This document shows positions 28,210 through 36,159 of a stretch of DNA of 64,000 nt, in pieces (positions within the stretch are counted from its first letter, which is position 1; every line of letters starts with the position of its first letter). The notes beneath the pieces are model-generated. The model made no database searches. It was not told where the DNA came from and saw only the letters and a list, made by a program, of their open reading frames with translations. The position numbers and the translations under genes are program-made. The DNA is from RBC038 sp041390625 (GTDB lineage Bacteria; Chloroflexota; Dehalococcoidia; UBA2979): contig JAWKPM010000011.1 of NCBI GenBank assembly GCA_041390625.1, positions 62,001 to 126,000 of the forward strand, read 5' to 3'.

Positions 28210-29924
28210 GAGGCACCTCCGAACGTCGCGCCGGCTGGCAGCAGGTGCTCGGCGATCGGCCCCAGCGCGAGCGCCGGGAAGAAGGTGAGCAGCCCGACGA
28301 TCAGCACGACGCTGACGAGCAGCACGACCCAGAGCGGCCCCGTCGTCGGGAACGTCCCGGGACCCGGGGGCACCGGCTGCTTCGCTGCGAGCGAGCCGGC
28401 GAGCGCAAGCGTCGGCACGATCAACAGGAAGCGCCCGCCCAGCATCACGAGGCTCATCGCGACGTTGTAGAAGGGGGTGTTCGCGTTGAGCCCCGCGAAC
28501 GCCGAGCCGTTGTTCGCGGCGCCGGAAGAGGCGGCGTACAGGATCTCGCTGAAGCCGTGCGGGCCCTGGTTGTTCAGGCTGTCGGTGCCCCAGCCGCCGC
28601 TCACCGCGATCGCCGTCAGGCCGAGCAGCAGCACCGGGAAGAGGAGCAGCGGCAGCACCGCCATCTTGATCTCGTACGCCTCGATCTTCTTGCCGAGCAG
28701 CTCGGGCGTGCGCCCCACCATCAGTCCCGCGAGGAAGACCGTGAGCACCGCAAACAGCAGCATTCCCGTGAGGCCGACGCCTACGCCGCCGAAGACCACT
28801 TCGCCGAGCTGCATCAAGCCCAGCAGTGCGGCGCCGCTGAGCGCGTTGAAGCTGTCGTGCATCGCGTTCACGGGGCCCGAAGAGGTCGCGGTCGTGACGA
28901 CGCCCCAGAGTGCCGACCCCGGCACGCCGAAACGCGTCTCCTTGCCCTCGAGGTTCCCGGCCGACTGTTCGATGCCGAGGCCCTCGAGCGCGGGGTTCGG
29001 CTGTGACTCCGCCCAGGTGGTGAGCAGCGCGGCGCCGACGAAGAGCACGACCATCGCGGCCAGCACCGCCCAACCCTGGCGCGTGTCGCCGACCATCCGC
29101 CCGAAGGCGTAGGTGAGCGCGCCCGGGATGGCGAGCATCGAGACGAGCTCGATGAAGTCCGTAAGCGGGTTCGGGTTCTCGTAGGGATGGGCGGAGTTGG
29201 CGTTGAAGAAGCCACCGCCGTTGGTCCCGAGTTGCTTGATGCTCTCCTGGCTGGCTACCGGCCCCTGCGCGATGAGCTGCGGTGCGCCCTCAAGCGTGGT
29301 CGCCTCCGCGTAGGAGTCAAGGTTCTGAGGCACCCCCTGCCACACCAGCAGCGCGCTCACGGTCAGCGACAGCGGCACCAGCAGGTAGAGCGTGACTCGA
29401 ACGAGGTCGACCCAGAAGCTGCCGATCGCGTCCGCGCGCCGCCTGGCGAAGCCGCGGATCAGCGCCGCGGCGACCGCGATCCCCGTCGCGGCCGAGACAA
29501 AGTTCTGGACGGTGAGCCCGGCGGCCTGCGAGAAGTAGCTGAGCGTCGTCTCCCCGCCGTAGCTCTGCCAGTTGGTGTTGGTGGTGAAGCTGGCGGCGGC
29601 GTTGAGCGCCGTGTGCCACTCAACGCCCCGCAGTCCCTCCGGGTTGAGGGGGAGCAACCCCTGCAGGCGCATGATGGCGTAGAGCAGCAGGAAGCCGGCG
29701 AAGTTGAAGGCGAGCAGGCTCAGCGCGTAGGTCCGCCAGCTCTGCTCGCGCTCGGGGTCGATGCCGGAGGCGCGGTAGATGCCATGCTCGACGGGGCCGA
29801 GGGCGGCCGTCGCCCACGTACGCCGGCCCTCAAGGACGGCCACGATGTACGCGCCGAGCGGCCTCGCCAGCACGACGACGGCGGCCAGCAGCAGGGCGAG
29901 CTGAACGAGGTCGGCGGCCACCAT
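28206..29924 (-). CDS. kdpA: potassium-transporting ATPase subunit KdpA
   Basis: 572 residues, ATG 29924. About ten membrane helices with the four selectivity-filter-like segments of the SKT superfamily are visible, among them SFTTNTNWQSYGGE, NGGGFFNANSAHPYENP and SSGAANNGSAFAGL. The standard ending GPIAEHLLP is present. KdpA is the K+-conducting subunit. It starts 9 bases after kdpF and overlaps kdpB by four bases. Length and motif order are normal. Confidence 0.97.
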   Translation of the reverse strand: MVAADLVQLALLLAAVVVLARPLGAYIVAVLEGRRTWATAALGPVEHGIYRASGIDPEREQSWRTYALSLLAFNFAGFLLLYAIMRLQGLLPLNPEGLRGVEWHTALNAAASFTTNTNWQSYGGETTLSYFSQAAGLTVQNFVSAATGIAVAAALIRGFARRRADAIGSFWVDLVRVTLYLLVPLSLTVSALLVWQGVPQNLDSYAEATTLEGAPQLIAQGPVASQESIKQLGTNGGGFFNANSAHPYENPNPLTDFIELVSMLAIPGALTYAFGRMVGDTRQGWAVLAAMVVLFVGAALLTTWAESQPNPALEGLGIEQSAGNLEGKETRFGVPGSALWGVVTTATSSGPVNAMHDSFNALSGAALLGLMQLGEVVFGGVGVGLTGMLLFAVLTVFLAGLMVGRTPELLGKKIEAYEIKMAVLPLLLFPVLLLGLTAIAVSGGWGTDSLNNQGPHGFSEILYAASSGAANNGSAFAGLNANTPFYNVAMSLVMLGGRFLLIVPTLALAGSLAAKQPVPPGPGTFPTTGPLWVVLLVSVVLIVGLLTFFPALALGPIAEHLLPAGATFGGAS

Positions 29925-29933
29925 CGCGCTTCT

Positions 29934-30023
29934 CTAGAACCGCTCGGGCCAGAGGAAGGCGGCGACCAGGTAGGCGCCGCCGGCCAACGCCATGACGATG
30001 CCGAGCCAGAGCTCCACCGACAT
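29934..30023 (-). CDS. kdpF: KdpF small subunit, 29 aa
   Basis: A 29-residue frame, MSVELWLGIVMALAGGAYLV followed by AAFLWPERF. It has one membrane helix and the conserved C-terminal L-x-x-PERF ending of KdpF, a lipid-like stabiliser of the Kdp complex. ATG 30023 overlaps the stop of the preceding small peptide gene (TGATG), so it is translated by coupling. It lies directly upstream of kdpA. Confidence 0.9.
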   Translation of the reverse strand: MSVELWLGIVMALAGGAYLVAAFLWPERF

Positions 30024-30118
30024 CAGCGGGCCCTCGCCAGGTAGTCGCAGAGCAGCACGAAGCCGGCGGATACCGCGAAGCCCGCGCCCGCGACAGCGAG
30101 CGCGACGAGGTCATGCAT
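30023..30118 (-). CDS. 31-residue membrane peptide upstream of kdpF
   Basis: ATG 30118 lies inside the last codons of the upstream receiver gene (8-base overlap), and its TGA overlaps the kdpF start. The product, MHDLVALAVAGAGFAVSAGF followed by VLLCDYLARAR, is a single membrane helix with a C-terminal cytoplasmic LCDxL-type end. Both junctions are coupled, which argues that it is real. Similar unnamed short helices precede kdpF in other kdp operons; a role as an extra Kdp subunit or assembly factor is inference. Confidence 0.65.
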   Translation of the reverse strand: MHDLVALAVAGAGFAVSAGFVLLCDYLARAR

Positions 30119-30998
30119 CAGGGTGTCTTTCGGCGAAGACCTCGTCCACGAACTCGCGCAGCTGCATCTCGACGGCCTCGCTCGTGAGTTCGTCGAGGGT
30201 GAAGGTGCTGCGCCGGCGGCCCTCCGCGCGACCGTCGGGCCGCGAGATCCAGCTGTGCACCTCGACCTGGCCGTGCGCGGCATCGCCGACGAAGGTGAGA
30301 CGCGGTCGATGGCTGTAACGCTCTCCAGCCAGATTCCAGTTCCGTGGCAGCACAGCCAGCGTGATCTGCGCGCCGCGTGCCCAGGCCGGAGGTCCCTGCT
30401 GGTGCTGCTCCTCGATCAGCTCGGCGCGGTGACCGTGGTCGACGAGCTCCGCTTCGATCGCATTCATTGCTGGCGCGATCACGTGGACGGCGAGCTCGGC
30501 GAAGCGTTCCTCGAACTCCTCGGCCAGCAGCTCGGGCACGGTCTCGCGGCGGCGTGACGCTTCGATGCGCCGGTCGTAGTCGGCCAGCGTGGTGTGGACG
30601 ATCGGGATGTCGCCTTCGTCTCCGGAGACTGCGTCTGCGCCCGGCTCGGTTCCCTCGCCTGCGGCGAGCCGCAACAGGGCGTCGAGCGGGAACGGTTTCG
30701 GTAGATAGGCCAGGGGCTGAAACTCGGCGATCTGTTCAGGGCTGACGCGCACGGCCGAGACCACGACGAACGGGACCGAGCGACCCTCAGTGCGCAGCTC
30801 CCGCACCACCTCCCACCCCGAGCGATCGGGAAGGTCGATGTCGAGCAGCATCAGGTCGAACTCACGGGCCGCCAGCTCGCTGAGCGCGACCTCGGCCGTG
30901 CCGGCGATCACGACCTCGTGACCGCGCGCGGAGAGATTCCGTGCGATCACCTGGCACAGCGGCTGCTCGTCCTCGACCAGCAAGACCCGGCGGTGCAT
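30111..30998 (-). CDS. receiver-domain protein with unknown C-terminal domain, in kdp operon
   Basis: 295 residues; ATG 30998 with GGAG 8 bases upstream. Residues 1-120 form a CheY-like receiver (LLVEDEQ, phosphoacceptor Asp53 in MLLDIDLPD, VVVSAVRV, YLPKPF). After a short acidic linker comes a C-terminal domain of about 150 residues (ERFAELAVHVIAPAMNAIEAEL, then strand-rich segments LPRNWNLAGERYSHRPRL and GQVEVHSWISRP). It has no helix-turn-helix and no enzyme motif. It is not a standard DNA-binding regulator; it may be a protein- or ligand-binding output. It heads the transport part of the operon, with two pairs of candidate KdpE half-sites just upstream. Confidence 0.8.
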   Translation of the reverse strand: MHRRVLLVEDEQPLCQVIARNLSARGHEVVIAGTAEVALSELAAREFDLMLLDIDLPDRSGWEVVRELRTEGRSVPFVVVSAVRVSPEQIAEFQPLAYLPKPFPLDALLRLAAGEGTEPGADAVSGDEGDIPIVHTTLADYDRRIEASRRRETVPELLAEEFEERFAELAVHVIAPAMNAIEAELVDHGHRAELIEEQHQQGPPAWARGAQITLAVLPRNWNLAGERYSHRPRLTFVGDAAHGQVEVHSWISRPDGRAEGRRRSTFTLDELTSEAVEMQLREFVDEVFAERHPDA

Positions 30999-31047
30999 CT
31001 GAGACTCTCCGATGCGCGATCGTGACGTCGGACAGCATGCACGGCGA

Positions 31048-31067
31048 GTGCTCAACGACTCCTGAAC
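31048..31067. promoter_or_regulatory. candidate KdpE operator, half-site pair 1
   Basis: GTGCTCAAC-GA-CTCCTGAAC: two related 9-mers with an 11-base period, upstream of the receiver/kdpFABC transcription unit. Direct repeats at 11-base spacing are the normal binding pattern of OmpR/PhoB-type regulators such as KdpE. Weaker than the pair at 31080. Confidence 0.35.
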
Positions 31068-31079
31068 GGGCGGAGGTTC

Positions 31080-31099
31080 GCCCTCAACAGGGTCTCAAT
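31080..31099. promoter_or_regulatory. candidate KdpE operator, half-site pair 2
   Basis: GCCCTCAAC-AG-GGTCTCAAT, 11-base period. The pair closely matches GCCCTCAAC-GT-GCCCTCAAT at 33430, so the motif occurs before both transcription units of the kdp region. Confidence 0.5.
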
Positions 31100-31109
31100 A
31101 CGCCCCGAC

Positions 31110-31811
31110 CTACCGGGCGGCGTCTGGGGTGACGAACCGATATCCCGCTCCCGGCTCGGTGATGAGGAGGCGGGGCGACGTCGGGTCGGGCTCGATCTTC
31201 TTGCGCAGCCGCGCGACGTAGACGTGGAGGTAGTGGTCCTCGGAGCCGTACTCGGGACCCCATACCGCCTGCAGCAGCATCCGATCAGTCAGCACCCGAT
31301 CGCGCCGGGCGATGAAGACCTTGAGCAACTCGTACTCCGTCGGGGTGAGGTGCACCTCGGCTCCGGCGACCTCGACACGACGCCGCTCGAAGTCGACTGT
31401 CAGCCCGCCCGCGGTGAAGACAGGCTCCGCCCCGCTCCCGGCCGTGTGCCGCAGAGCGACGCGGATGCGGGCCAGCAGCTCCTCGATCCCAAACGGCTTG
31501 GAGACGTAGTCGTCGGCACCGGCGTCGAGCGCCTCGACCTTGTCGCGCTCGGCCTCGCGCGCGGAGAGCACGATCACCGGCGTCGCGGCCGCCTCGCGAA
31601 TCGCGCGGATGATCTCGACGCCGTCCATGTCGGGGAGGCCAAGGTCGAGCACGACCACGTCCGGCTTGTGGCGTCGATAGGCATCGAGCGCCTCGGCGCC
31701 GGTGGCGGCGGTGTCCGTCTGAAAGCCACGCCGCTCGAGGTTGCTCGATACGACCCTCAGGATCGGGCGTTCATCGTCCACCACGAGAACGCGTGCGCCG
31801 GCGGAGCTCAC
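31110..31811 (-). CDS. kdpE: KdpE, OmpR-family response regulator
   Basis: 233 residues, GTG 31811 overlapping the kinase stop by four bases. The receiver domain has VVDDE, phosphoacceptor Asp56 (VVVLDLGLPD), VLSARE and DYVSKPF. The winged-helix domain has LTPTEYELLKVFIARRDRVL and LHVYVARLRKKIEPDP, and the end GAGYRFVTP is standard. KdpE activates kdpFABC when K+ is limiting. The partner kinase is encoded directly upstream, and candidate operators lie downstream of its stop and upstream of the kinase. Confidence 0.93.
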   Translation of the reverse strand: MSSAGARVLVVDDERPILRVVSSNLERRGFQTDTAATGAEALDAYRRHKPDVVVLDLGLPDMDGVEIIRAIREAAATPVIVLSAREAERDKVEALDAGADDYVSKPFGIEELLARIRVALRHTAGSGAEPVFTAGGLTVDFERRRVEVAGAEVHLTPTEYELLKVFIARRDRVLTDRMLLQAVWGPEYGSEDHYLHVYVARLRKKIEPDPTSPRLLITEPGAGYRFVTPDAAR

Positions 31812-33376
31812 GGAGCTTCGTCCTCGGCCACGCGATGTCCCTCAGCAGGAAGCGGGAGGGTGAAGCGAAACCGGGCGCCTCCGCGCGGGTCGTTGCCGCC
31901 GGAGATCGTGCCGCCGTGCGCCTCGACCAGTCCCTTCGCGACTGCCAGCCCGAGCCCGCTACCTCGCGTCCGCACACGACCCCGCGTCCCACGCGCGAAC
32001 GCTTCGAAGAGGTGCGCCTGCGCCTCGGACGTGAGCCCAGGTCCGCTGTCCCGGACTTCTACCGCCACTGCCCCCTCGACGGGGCACGCCGAGATCGCGA
32101 TCTCGGTCCCGGCCGGCGTGTGGCGCACGGCGTTCTCAACGAGGTTCGCGACCACCTCGCCGATCGCCACCGCGTCGAAGCGCAGTGGCGGGAGGTCTGG
32201 CGGCACCTGGACGGAGATGCGGTGTTGATCGGCGAGCGGGCGCAGGCGCGCGACGATGCTGGTGATCAGTTCGCCGAGGTCACGCCACTGCGCGTCGACG
32301 CGCAGCACCCCGGCCTCAATGCGCGAAAGATCGAGCAGGTGCGACACCATCTGATCGACGCGCCGCGCCTCCGTCTCGATCGATCGCGCGAACTCCAGGC
32401 GCTCCTCTTCTGACCACTCGACATCTACCGACTGCAGGCTCTCGGCCGCCGCGACGATCGAGGCGAGCGGGGTCCGCAGGTCATGCGAGACGGCGTTCAG
32501 CATCGCGGTGCGCAATTCGTCGGTGCGTCGCAGGACCTCGGCATCGGTCGCCTCCCGCTGCAGCCTGCGGTGTTCCGTTGCACGCCCGAGCTGCGAGGCC
32601 GCCGCCAGGAGCAGCCGCTCGTCCGCAGGATCGAACTCCGAACGGTCCCGTCGTTGCACGACGACGATCCGCCCGAGGTCGCGGCCCTCGCTCGCGATCC
32701 GCACGCCGGCATGCTCGAAGCGCCCGCTGCGGCGTGGACGGAAAGGCAGCGCCCCAGGTCGCACCCCGATCCAGCGTCGACGAGCCCCCTGCTGCTCGGC
32801 GCTGAGCATCCGTCCGCCCTCGAACCCGGTGGATCGGGCAAATGTCAGCGCCTCCTCGCTCCCCGCCCCCACGCGAATCGGCTGGTCTGATGCCTGCTCG
32901 ATCCGCACGAGGACGGCTTCTGCACCGAGCGCGTCGAGCAGCCGCTCGGCGACGGCCTGTAGCGCGTCCTCCAACTCGGCCTCATTGACCAGACGCACGA
33001 CGTCGAAGAGCACCCGTGCATCACGCTCCCGGGTCGCGGCGTCGGCGGCGCGGCGACGCGCGATCTCCGCGAGCTGTCCGGTGACCACGCCCGCGACCAG
33101 CAGCACCACGAGAGAGACCCATTCATCGGGCTCGGCCACCGTCCATGTGAAGAGCGGCTCGATGAAGAAGAAGTCGAATGCGATGAACGAGGCGACGGCC
33201 GCGAGGATCGCCGCACGGCTGCCGACCGTGATCGCGATCGCCAGGACCGCGACGAGGTAGAGCATCGTGAAGTTAGGGACCCAGACGAAGATGCGGACGA
33301 CGTGCAGCAAGCCGGTGATCGCGCCGACTGCGAGGATTGGCGCGCCGACCTCGATCGCCGGGCGTCGGGCGTTCAT
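31808..33376 (-). CDS. KdpD-like sensor kinase lacking the KdpD N-terminal domain
   Basis: 522 residues, ATG 33376. Four short membrane helices (DUF4118, residues 10-100, including FDFFFIEPLFTW) are followed by a GAF-like domain (120-270), HisKA with AVSHDLRTPLASI (His298), and HATPase with NLVENAVRH (N box), DSGPGL (G1) and GSGLGLAVAKGL (G2). This is the C-terminal half of a classical KdpD; the other half is the separate gene at 24298. It is translationally coupled to kdpE. The two KdpD halves bracket the whole operon, so their stoichiometry would be set by distance from the promoter. Confidence 0.92.
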   Translation of the reverse strand: MNARRPAIEVGAPILAVGAITGLLHVVRIFVWVPNFTMLYLVAVLAIAITVGSRAAILAAVASFIAFDFFFIEPLFTWTVAEPDEWVSLVVLLVAGVVTGQLAEIARRRAADAATRERDARVLFDVVRLVNEAELEDALQAVAERLLDALGAEAVLVRIEQASDQPIRVGAGSEEALTFARSTGFEGGRMLSAEQQGARRRWIGVRPGALPFRPRRSGRFEHAGVRIASEGRDLGRIVVVQRRDRSEFDPADERLLLAAASQLGRATEHRRLQREATDAEVLRRTDELRTAMLNAVSHDLRTPLASIVAAAESLQSVDVEWSEEERLEFARSIETEARRVDQMVSHLLDLSRIEAGVLRVDAQWRDLGELITSIVARLRPLADQHRISVQVPPDLPPLRFDAVAIGEVVANLVENAVRHTPAGTEIAISACPVEGAVAVEVRDSGPGLTSEAQAHLFEAFARGTRGRVRTRGSGLGLAVAKGLVEAHGGTISGGNDPRGGARFRFTLPLPAEGHRVAEDEAP

Positions 33377-33429
33377 TTCGATGGCCTCTTCAGCGGGCAG
33401 ACTGCCGCTCCGATTATGGTCGCGCCTCG

Positions 33430-33449
33430 GCCCTCAACGTGCCCTCAAT
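33430..33449. promoter_or_regulatory. candidate KdpE operator in divergent promoter region
   Basis: GCCCTCAAC-GT-GCCCTCAAT, two nearly identical 9-mers with an 11-base period, 54 bases upstream of the kinase start and 48 bases upstream of the divergent transporter. The same motif occurs at 31080-31099. Confidence 0.5.
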
Positions 33450-33496
33450 AGCGGAGGCCGTCGTTCTCCACCGGCGACGGCCGTAGCCTCCGATCG

Positions 33497-34738
33497 ATGA
33501 CAGCCGCCGCGATCGTAGTCGGCACCGTGATCGTGCTCGTCGCCGTGCGCCGGGTCGGGTCGGTGCGGCTGCGCTACTGGCAGATCGTGGCTGCCGGCGC
33601 CCTCGCGATGCTCGCATTCCAGGCTCTTTCCCCACGCGAAGCGCTCCAGGCGATCGACCTCGAGGTCATGCTCTTCCTCTTCGGCGTGTTCGTACTCGGT
33701 CAGGCAGCGGAAATCAGCGGGGAGCTGGAGGCGTGGTCCTACCGCCTCTTCCGCCATGCACGGACCGCTGACCAGCTGGCGCTGCTGATCCTGTTCGGTC
33801 TCGGCGGGGCCTCGGCGCTGCTGATGAACGACACGCTCGCGATCGTTGGCGTCCCCGTTGTGATCGCACTCGCACGCGCGCACCGGATGCCCGAGCAGAC
33901 GGTCCTGCTCGCGCTCGCCTTCGCAGTGACCATCGGGAGCGTGCCCAGTCCGATCGGCAACCCGCAGAACCTGCTCGTCGGGCTGAGTGACGGGATCGAG
34001 AACCCCTTCGCCGCCTTCGCCCGGGGAATGCTGTTCCCGACCGTGCTCAACCTCTTCCTCGCATATGTGGTGCTGCGCCTGCTCGAGCCGGCGGCATTTC
34101 ACGGCGAGGCGCTGGTCCACGAGCGCGCCGCGCCCCGGGACCTGGCCCTCGCCCGAATCGCCCGTGTGAGTCTCGCCCTGCTCGTCGGCCTGGTCGCCAC
34201 CCGCATCGTGCTCGTCGCCGTCGACAGTCGCATCGAACTGCCCCTCGTCGCGATCGCGCTCGTGCCCGCCGCCGTGGTGCTCGTGCTGAGTCCGAGCCGA
34301 CGCGCGGTGGCGGCAGGCATCGACTGGTCGACGCTGGCCTTCTTCGTCGGGCTGTTTGTCGTCGTCGGCGGTGTCTCCGCCTCAGGGCTGTCCGCGGAGG
34401 CGTTCGAACGCCTGGGCTCGGGTGCCTCCGATCCCGGCGTCCTGCTCTGGAGCAGCGCCGCGCTCAGCCAGCTCGTCTCGAACGTGCCACTGGTCGCGCT
34501 CGCGCTGCCGGTCTTGCACGAGGCGGGTGCCTCCAGCGAGGCCTACCTGGCGCTCGCCGCCGGGTCGACCGTCGCCGGGAACCTCACGATCCTGGGCGCG
34601 GCCAGCAACGTGATCATCCTCGACAACGCGGAGCGGCGCTTCGGTGTGCAGCTGTCGATGTGGCGCTTCATGCGCGTCGGCGTTCCGCTGACCGCCCTCA
34701 ACTTGGCCGTCTACCAGCTCGCACTCCGGGCCTTCTGA
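33497..34738 (+). CDS. ArsB/DASS-type anion transporter
   Basis: 413 residues, ATG 33497. Eleven or so membrane helices are visible. Two inverted half-repeats carry the family turns: LLMNDTLAIVGVPVVIALA with SVPSPIGNPQNLL in the first half, and SQLVSNVPLVALALPVL with GNLTILGAASNVIIL in the second. This is the ion-transporter superfamily of ArsB, CitM and NhaD; the substrate (arsenite, citrate or another anion, or Na+) cannot be decided. It shares a promoter region and a candidate KdpE site with the divergent kdp sensor operon, which hints at a link to K+ or osmotic balance. Confidence 0.85.
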   Translation: MTAAAIVVGTVIVLVAVRRVGSVRLRYWQIVAAGALAMLAFQALSPREALQAIDLEVMLFLFGVFVLGQAAEISGELEAWSYRLFRHARTADQLALLILFGLGGASALLMNDTLAIVGVPVVIALARAHRMPEQTVLLALAFAVTIGSVPSPIGNPQNLLVGLSDGIENPFAAFARGMLFPTVLNLFLAYVVLRLLEPAAFHGEALVHERAAPRDLALARIARVSLALLVGLVATRIVLVAVDSRIELPLVAIALVPAAVVLVLSPSRRAVAAGIDWSTLAFFVGLFVVVGGVSASGLSAEAFERLGSGASDPGVLLWSSAALSQLVSNVPLVALALPVLHEAGASSEAYLALAAGSTVAGNLTILGAASNVIILDNAERRFGVQLSMWRFMRVGVPLTALNLAVYQLALRAF

Positions 34739-34754
34739 GGCCGCACGAAGGCCC
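34728..34754 (+). terminator. hairpin at end of transporter gene
   Basis: GGGCCTTC, eleven bases, GAAGGCCC: an 8-bp stem that spans the stop codon. A second small hairpin (CTGCCG-CGGCAG) follows. It lies between convergent genes. No T-run. Confidence 0.45.
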
Positions 34755-34816
34755 TGCCGGCCCACACGGCAGCGACGCCGGCCCGTGCAGCACGATGAGC
34801 GCAAAGCGGATGAGCG

Positions 34817-35431
34817 TCATCGAGCAGCTATCCGCTGCGTCGAGAGGGACTCTGCTCGATGGCGAATCCCGAGCAGCATCCGTCGCATCATCGAGAAGTC
34901 AGCGAGCTCCATAAGCGGGATGGAGACCAGCACCGCCGGGAAGTCGCGCCAGCTGTACCGGCAGCGGAGTCGGGTGACGAGGCGGGTCGCGCCATCGGCC
35001 GCGCACACAAGCTCCCAGGCCCACGTGCTATCGGGCTTGGTCCAGAGCATCCAGCTCGGCGTCTCGAAGGAATCGACGCGGAAGGCCCTGCGTTCGGAGG
35101 GGCGTCCCGACATCGGGATCCAGTCGCCGACCGTCAACGCCTGCAACTTCGGAATGATCTCGTCCGCGCTGTGCCGACCGAGATTGTCGAGCAGGTCGTA
35201 GCTATAGAAGCCGCCCCGCCCAGAACCTACCTGCAGCAGCCACGGCCAAACGTCGGGCGGCGGAGCCGCGACGGTGATAGCCCTTGTCGCTACGAAGGCC
35301 GCGCCCGGCAGCCGCTCGTCGCCCGGCATCGTCGCCGTGACTTCGGCCCGGGTGGCCCCCCAACGCAGATGCCACCAGCGGTACGCCGCGACTTCGAGCG
35401 CGACGGCCAATGCTGCGACCGGAACGAGCAC
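34817..35431 (-). CDS. START/SRPBCC-like protein with N-terminal membrane helix
   Basis: 204 residues if started at GTG 35431 (weak GGGA upstream); the open frame continues to 35617 but that part belongs to the broken paralogue. A membrane helix (1-18) is followed by WGATRAEV, MPGDERLPG, and a SRPBCC-type core with VWPWLLQVGSGRGGFYSYD, ELVCAADGATRLVTRLRCRY and a C-terminal helix FSMMRRMLLGIRHRAE. The ligand is unknown. It is a tandem duplicate of the frameshifted gene immediately upstream. Confidence 0.75.
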   Translation of the reverse strand: MLVPVAALAVALEVAAYRWWHLRWGATRAEVTATMPGDERLPGAAFVATRAITVAAPPPDVWPWLLQVGSGRGGFYSYDLLDNLGRHSADEIIPKLQALTVGDWIPMSGRPSERRAFRVDSFETPSWMLWTKPDSTWAWELVCAADGATRLVTRLRCRYSWRDFPAVLVSIPLMELADFSMMRRMLLGIRHRAESLSTQRIAAR

Positions 35432-35524
35432 GCGGTTCCCGAGCCGGTGCGAGTGTCGTTGTCGCCTCCGAAGGCGAGATGCGCCGCCCGCCGCACATCT
35501 CGCGTCGCCTGATGTGGGCCTTTG

Positions 35525-36159
35525 CCCGAGCGCATCGGTTGTCCCTGCTTCGACGCGCTGCTTCAAGCCACGGCACATGCTGCGAGCCATCACGAAGTCA
35601 GCGGGCACGAGCAGCAACCGGTAGGCCGCGAGCAGCCACCAGGGACGCGCCGCGATGCGCGAACGGAAGTGGAACCGCGTGCGCTCAGCGGACAGTGGCT
35701 CCAGCCTGAACGTCCAGCTGAAGTCGAGGTGGACGTTGGGCCGGTTCAGGAGCTGCGCGGGAGGTGAGTGTGAGAGAGCAGCACAAGCGTCCGGTTCCGC
35801 TCCACCTCCTCGACCGTGAAGAAGCAGCCGCTCTCGGGTGGGCCATCGGGGACGACGTCTCCTACCGCGAGCCCCTGCAGCTCAGGTCTGATCGTCGCTG
35901 CGCTGGGCGCATTCGCCGGGAACAGCAGCGCATCAACCCAGCGGTACGTATACCAACCGCCGCGGCCCCAGCCGACCTGCACCAGCCACGGCCAGATCCG
36001 CTCTGCAGAGGCATCGATGTCGATCGCGTGGTCGGTGACGACGGTAGCTCGCGAGACGAGTTCGTCGCCGGGAAGACAGCGCTCCCGCTCGGCAGTGGTG
36101 GCTCCCCAGGTCCGGCCGAGGCGGTAGAGAAGCGCCCAGGCGGCCGCCGCTCCTACCAT
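35525..36159 (-). pseudogene. START/SRPBCC-like protein, frameshifted paralogue
   Basis: From ATG 36159 the frame gives a membrane helix, WGATTAERERCLPGDELVS and IWPWLVQVGWGRGGWYTYR, clearly homologous to the next gene. It stops at 35746. The missing C-terminus (VHLDFSWTFRLEPLSAERTR to DFVMARSMCRGLKQR) continues in another frame from about 35765 and runs without a stop into the frame of the second copy. One indel near 35765 and loss of the original stop explain this. Confidence 0.65.

Noticed and set aside
27082..28470. 462-codon plus-strand frame over kdpB
   Set aside because: Antisense shadow of a strongly conserved P-type ATPase gene.
28210..29073. N-terminal extension of the KdpB frame
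   Set aside because: It is the out-of-frame reading of kdpA. The GTG at 28209 has a proper ribosome site and overlaps the kdpA stop.
33377..33496. c-di-AMP (ydaO) or other riboswitch upstream of the kdp region
   Set aside because: The 120-base divergent region is too short and lacks the conserved core. Only the 11-base-period repeats stand out.
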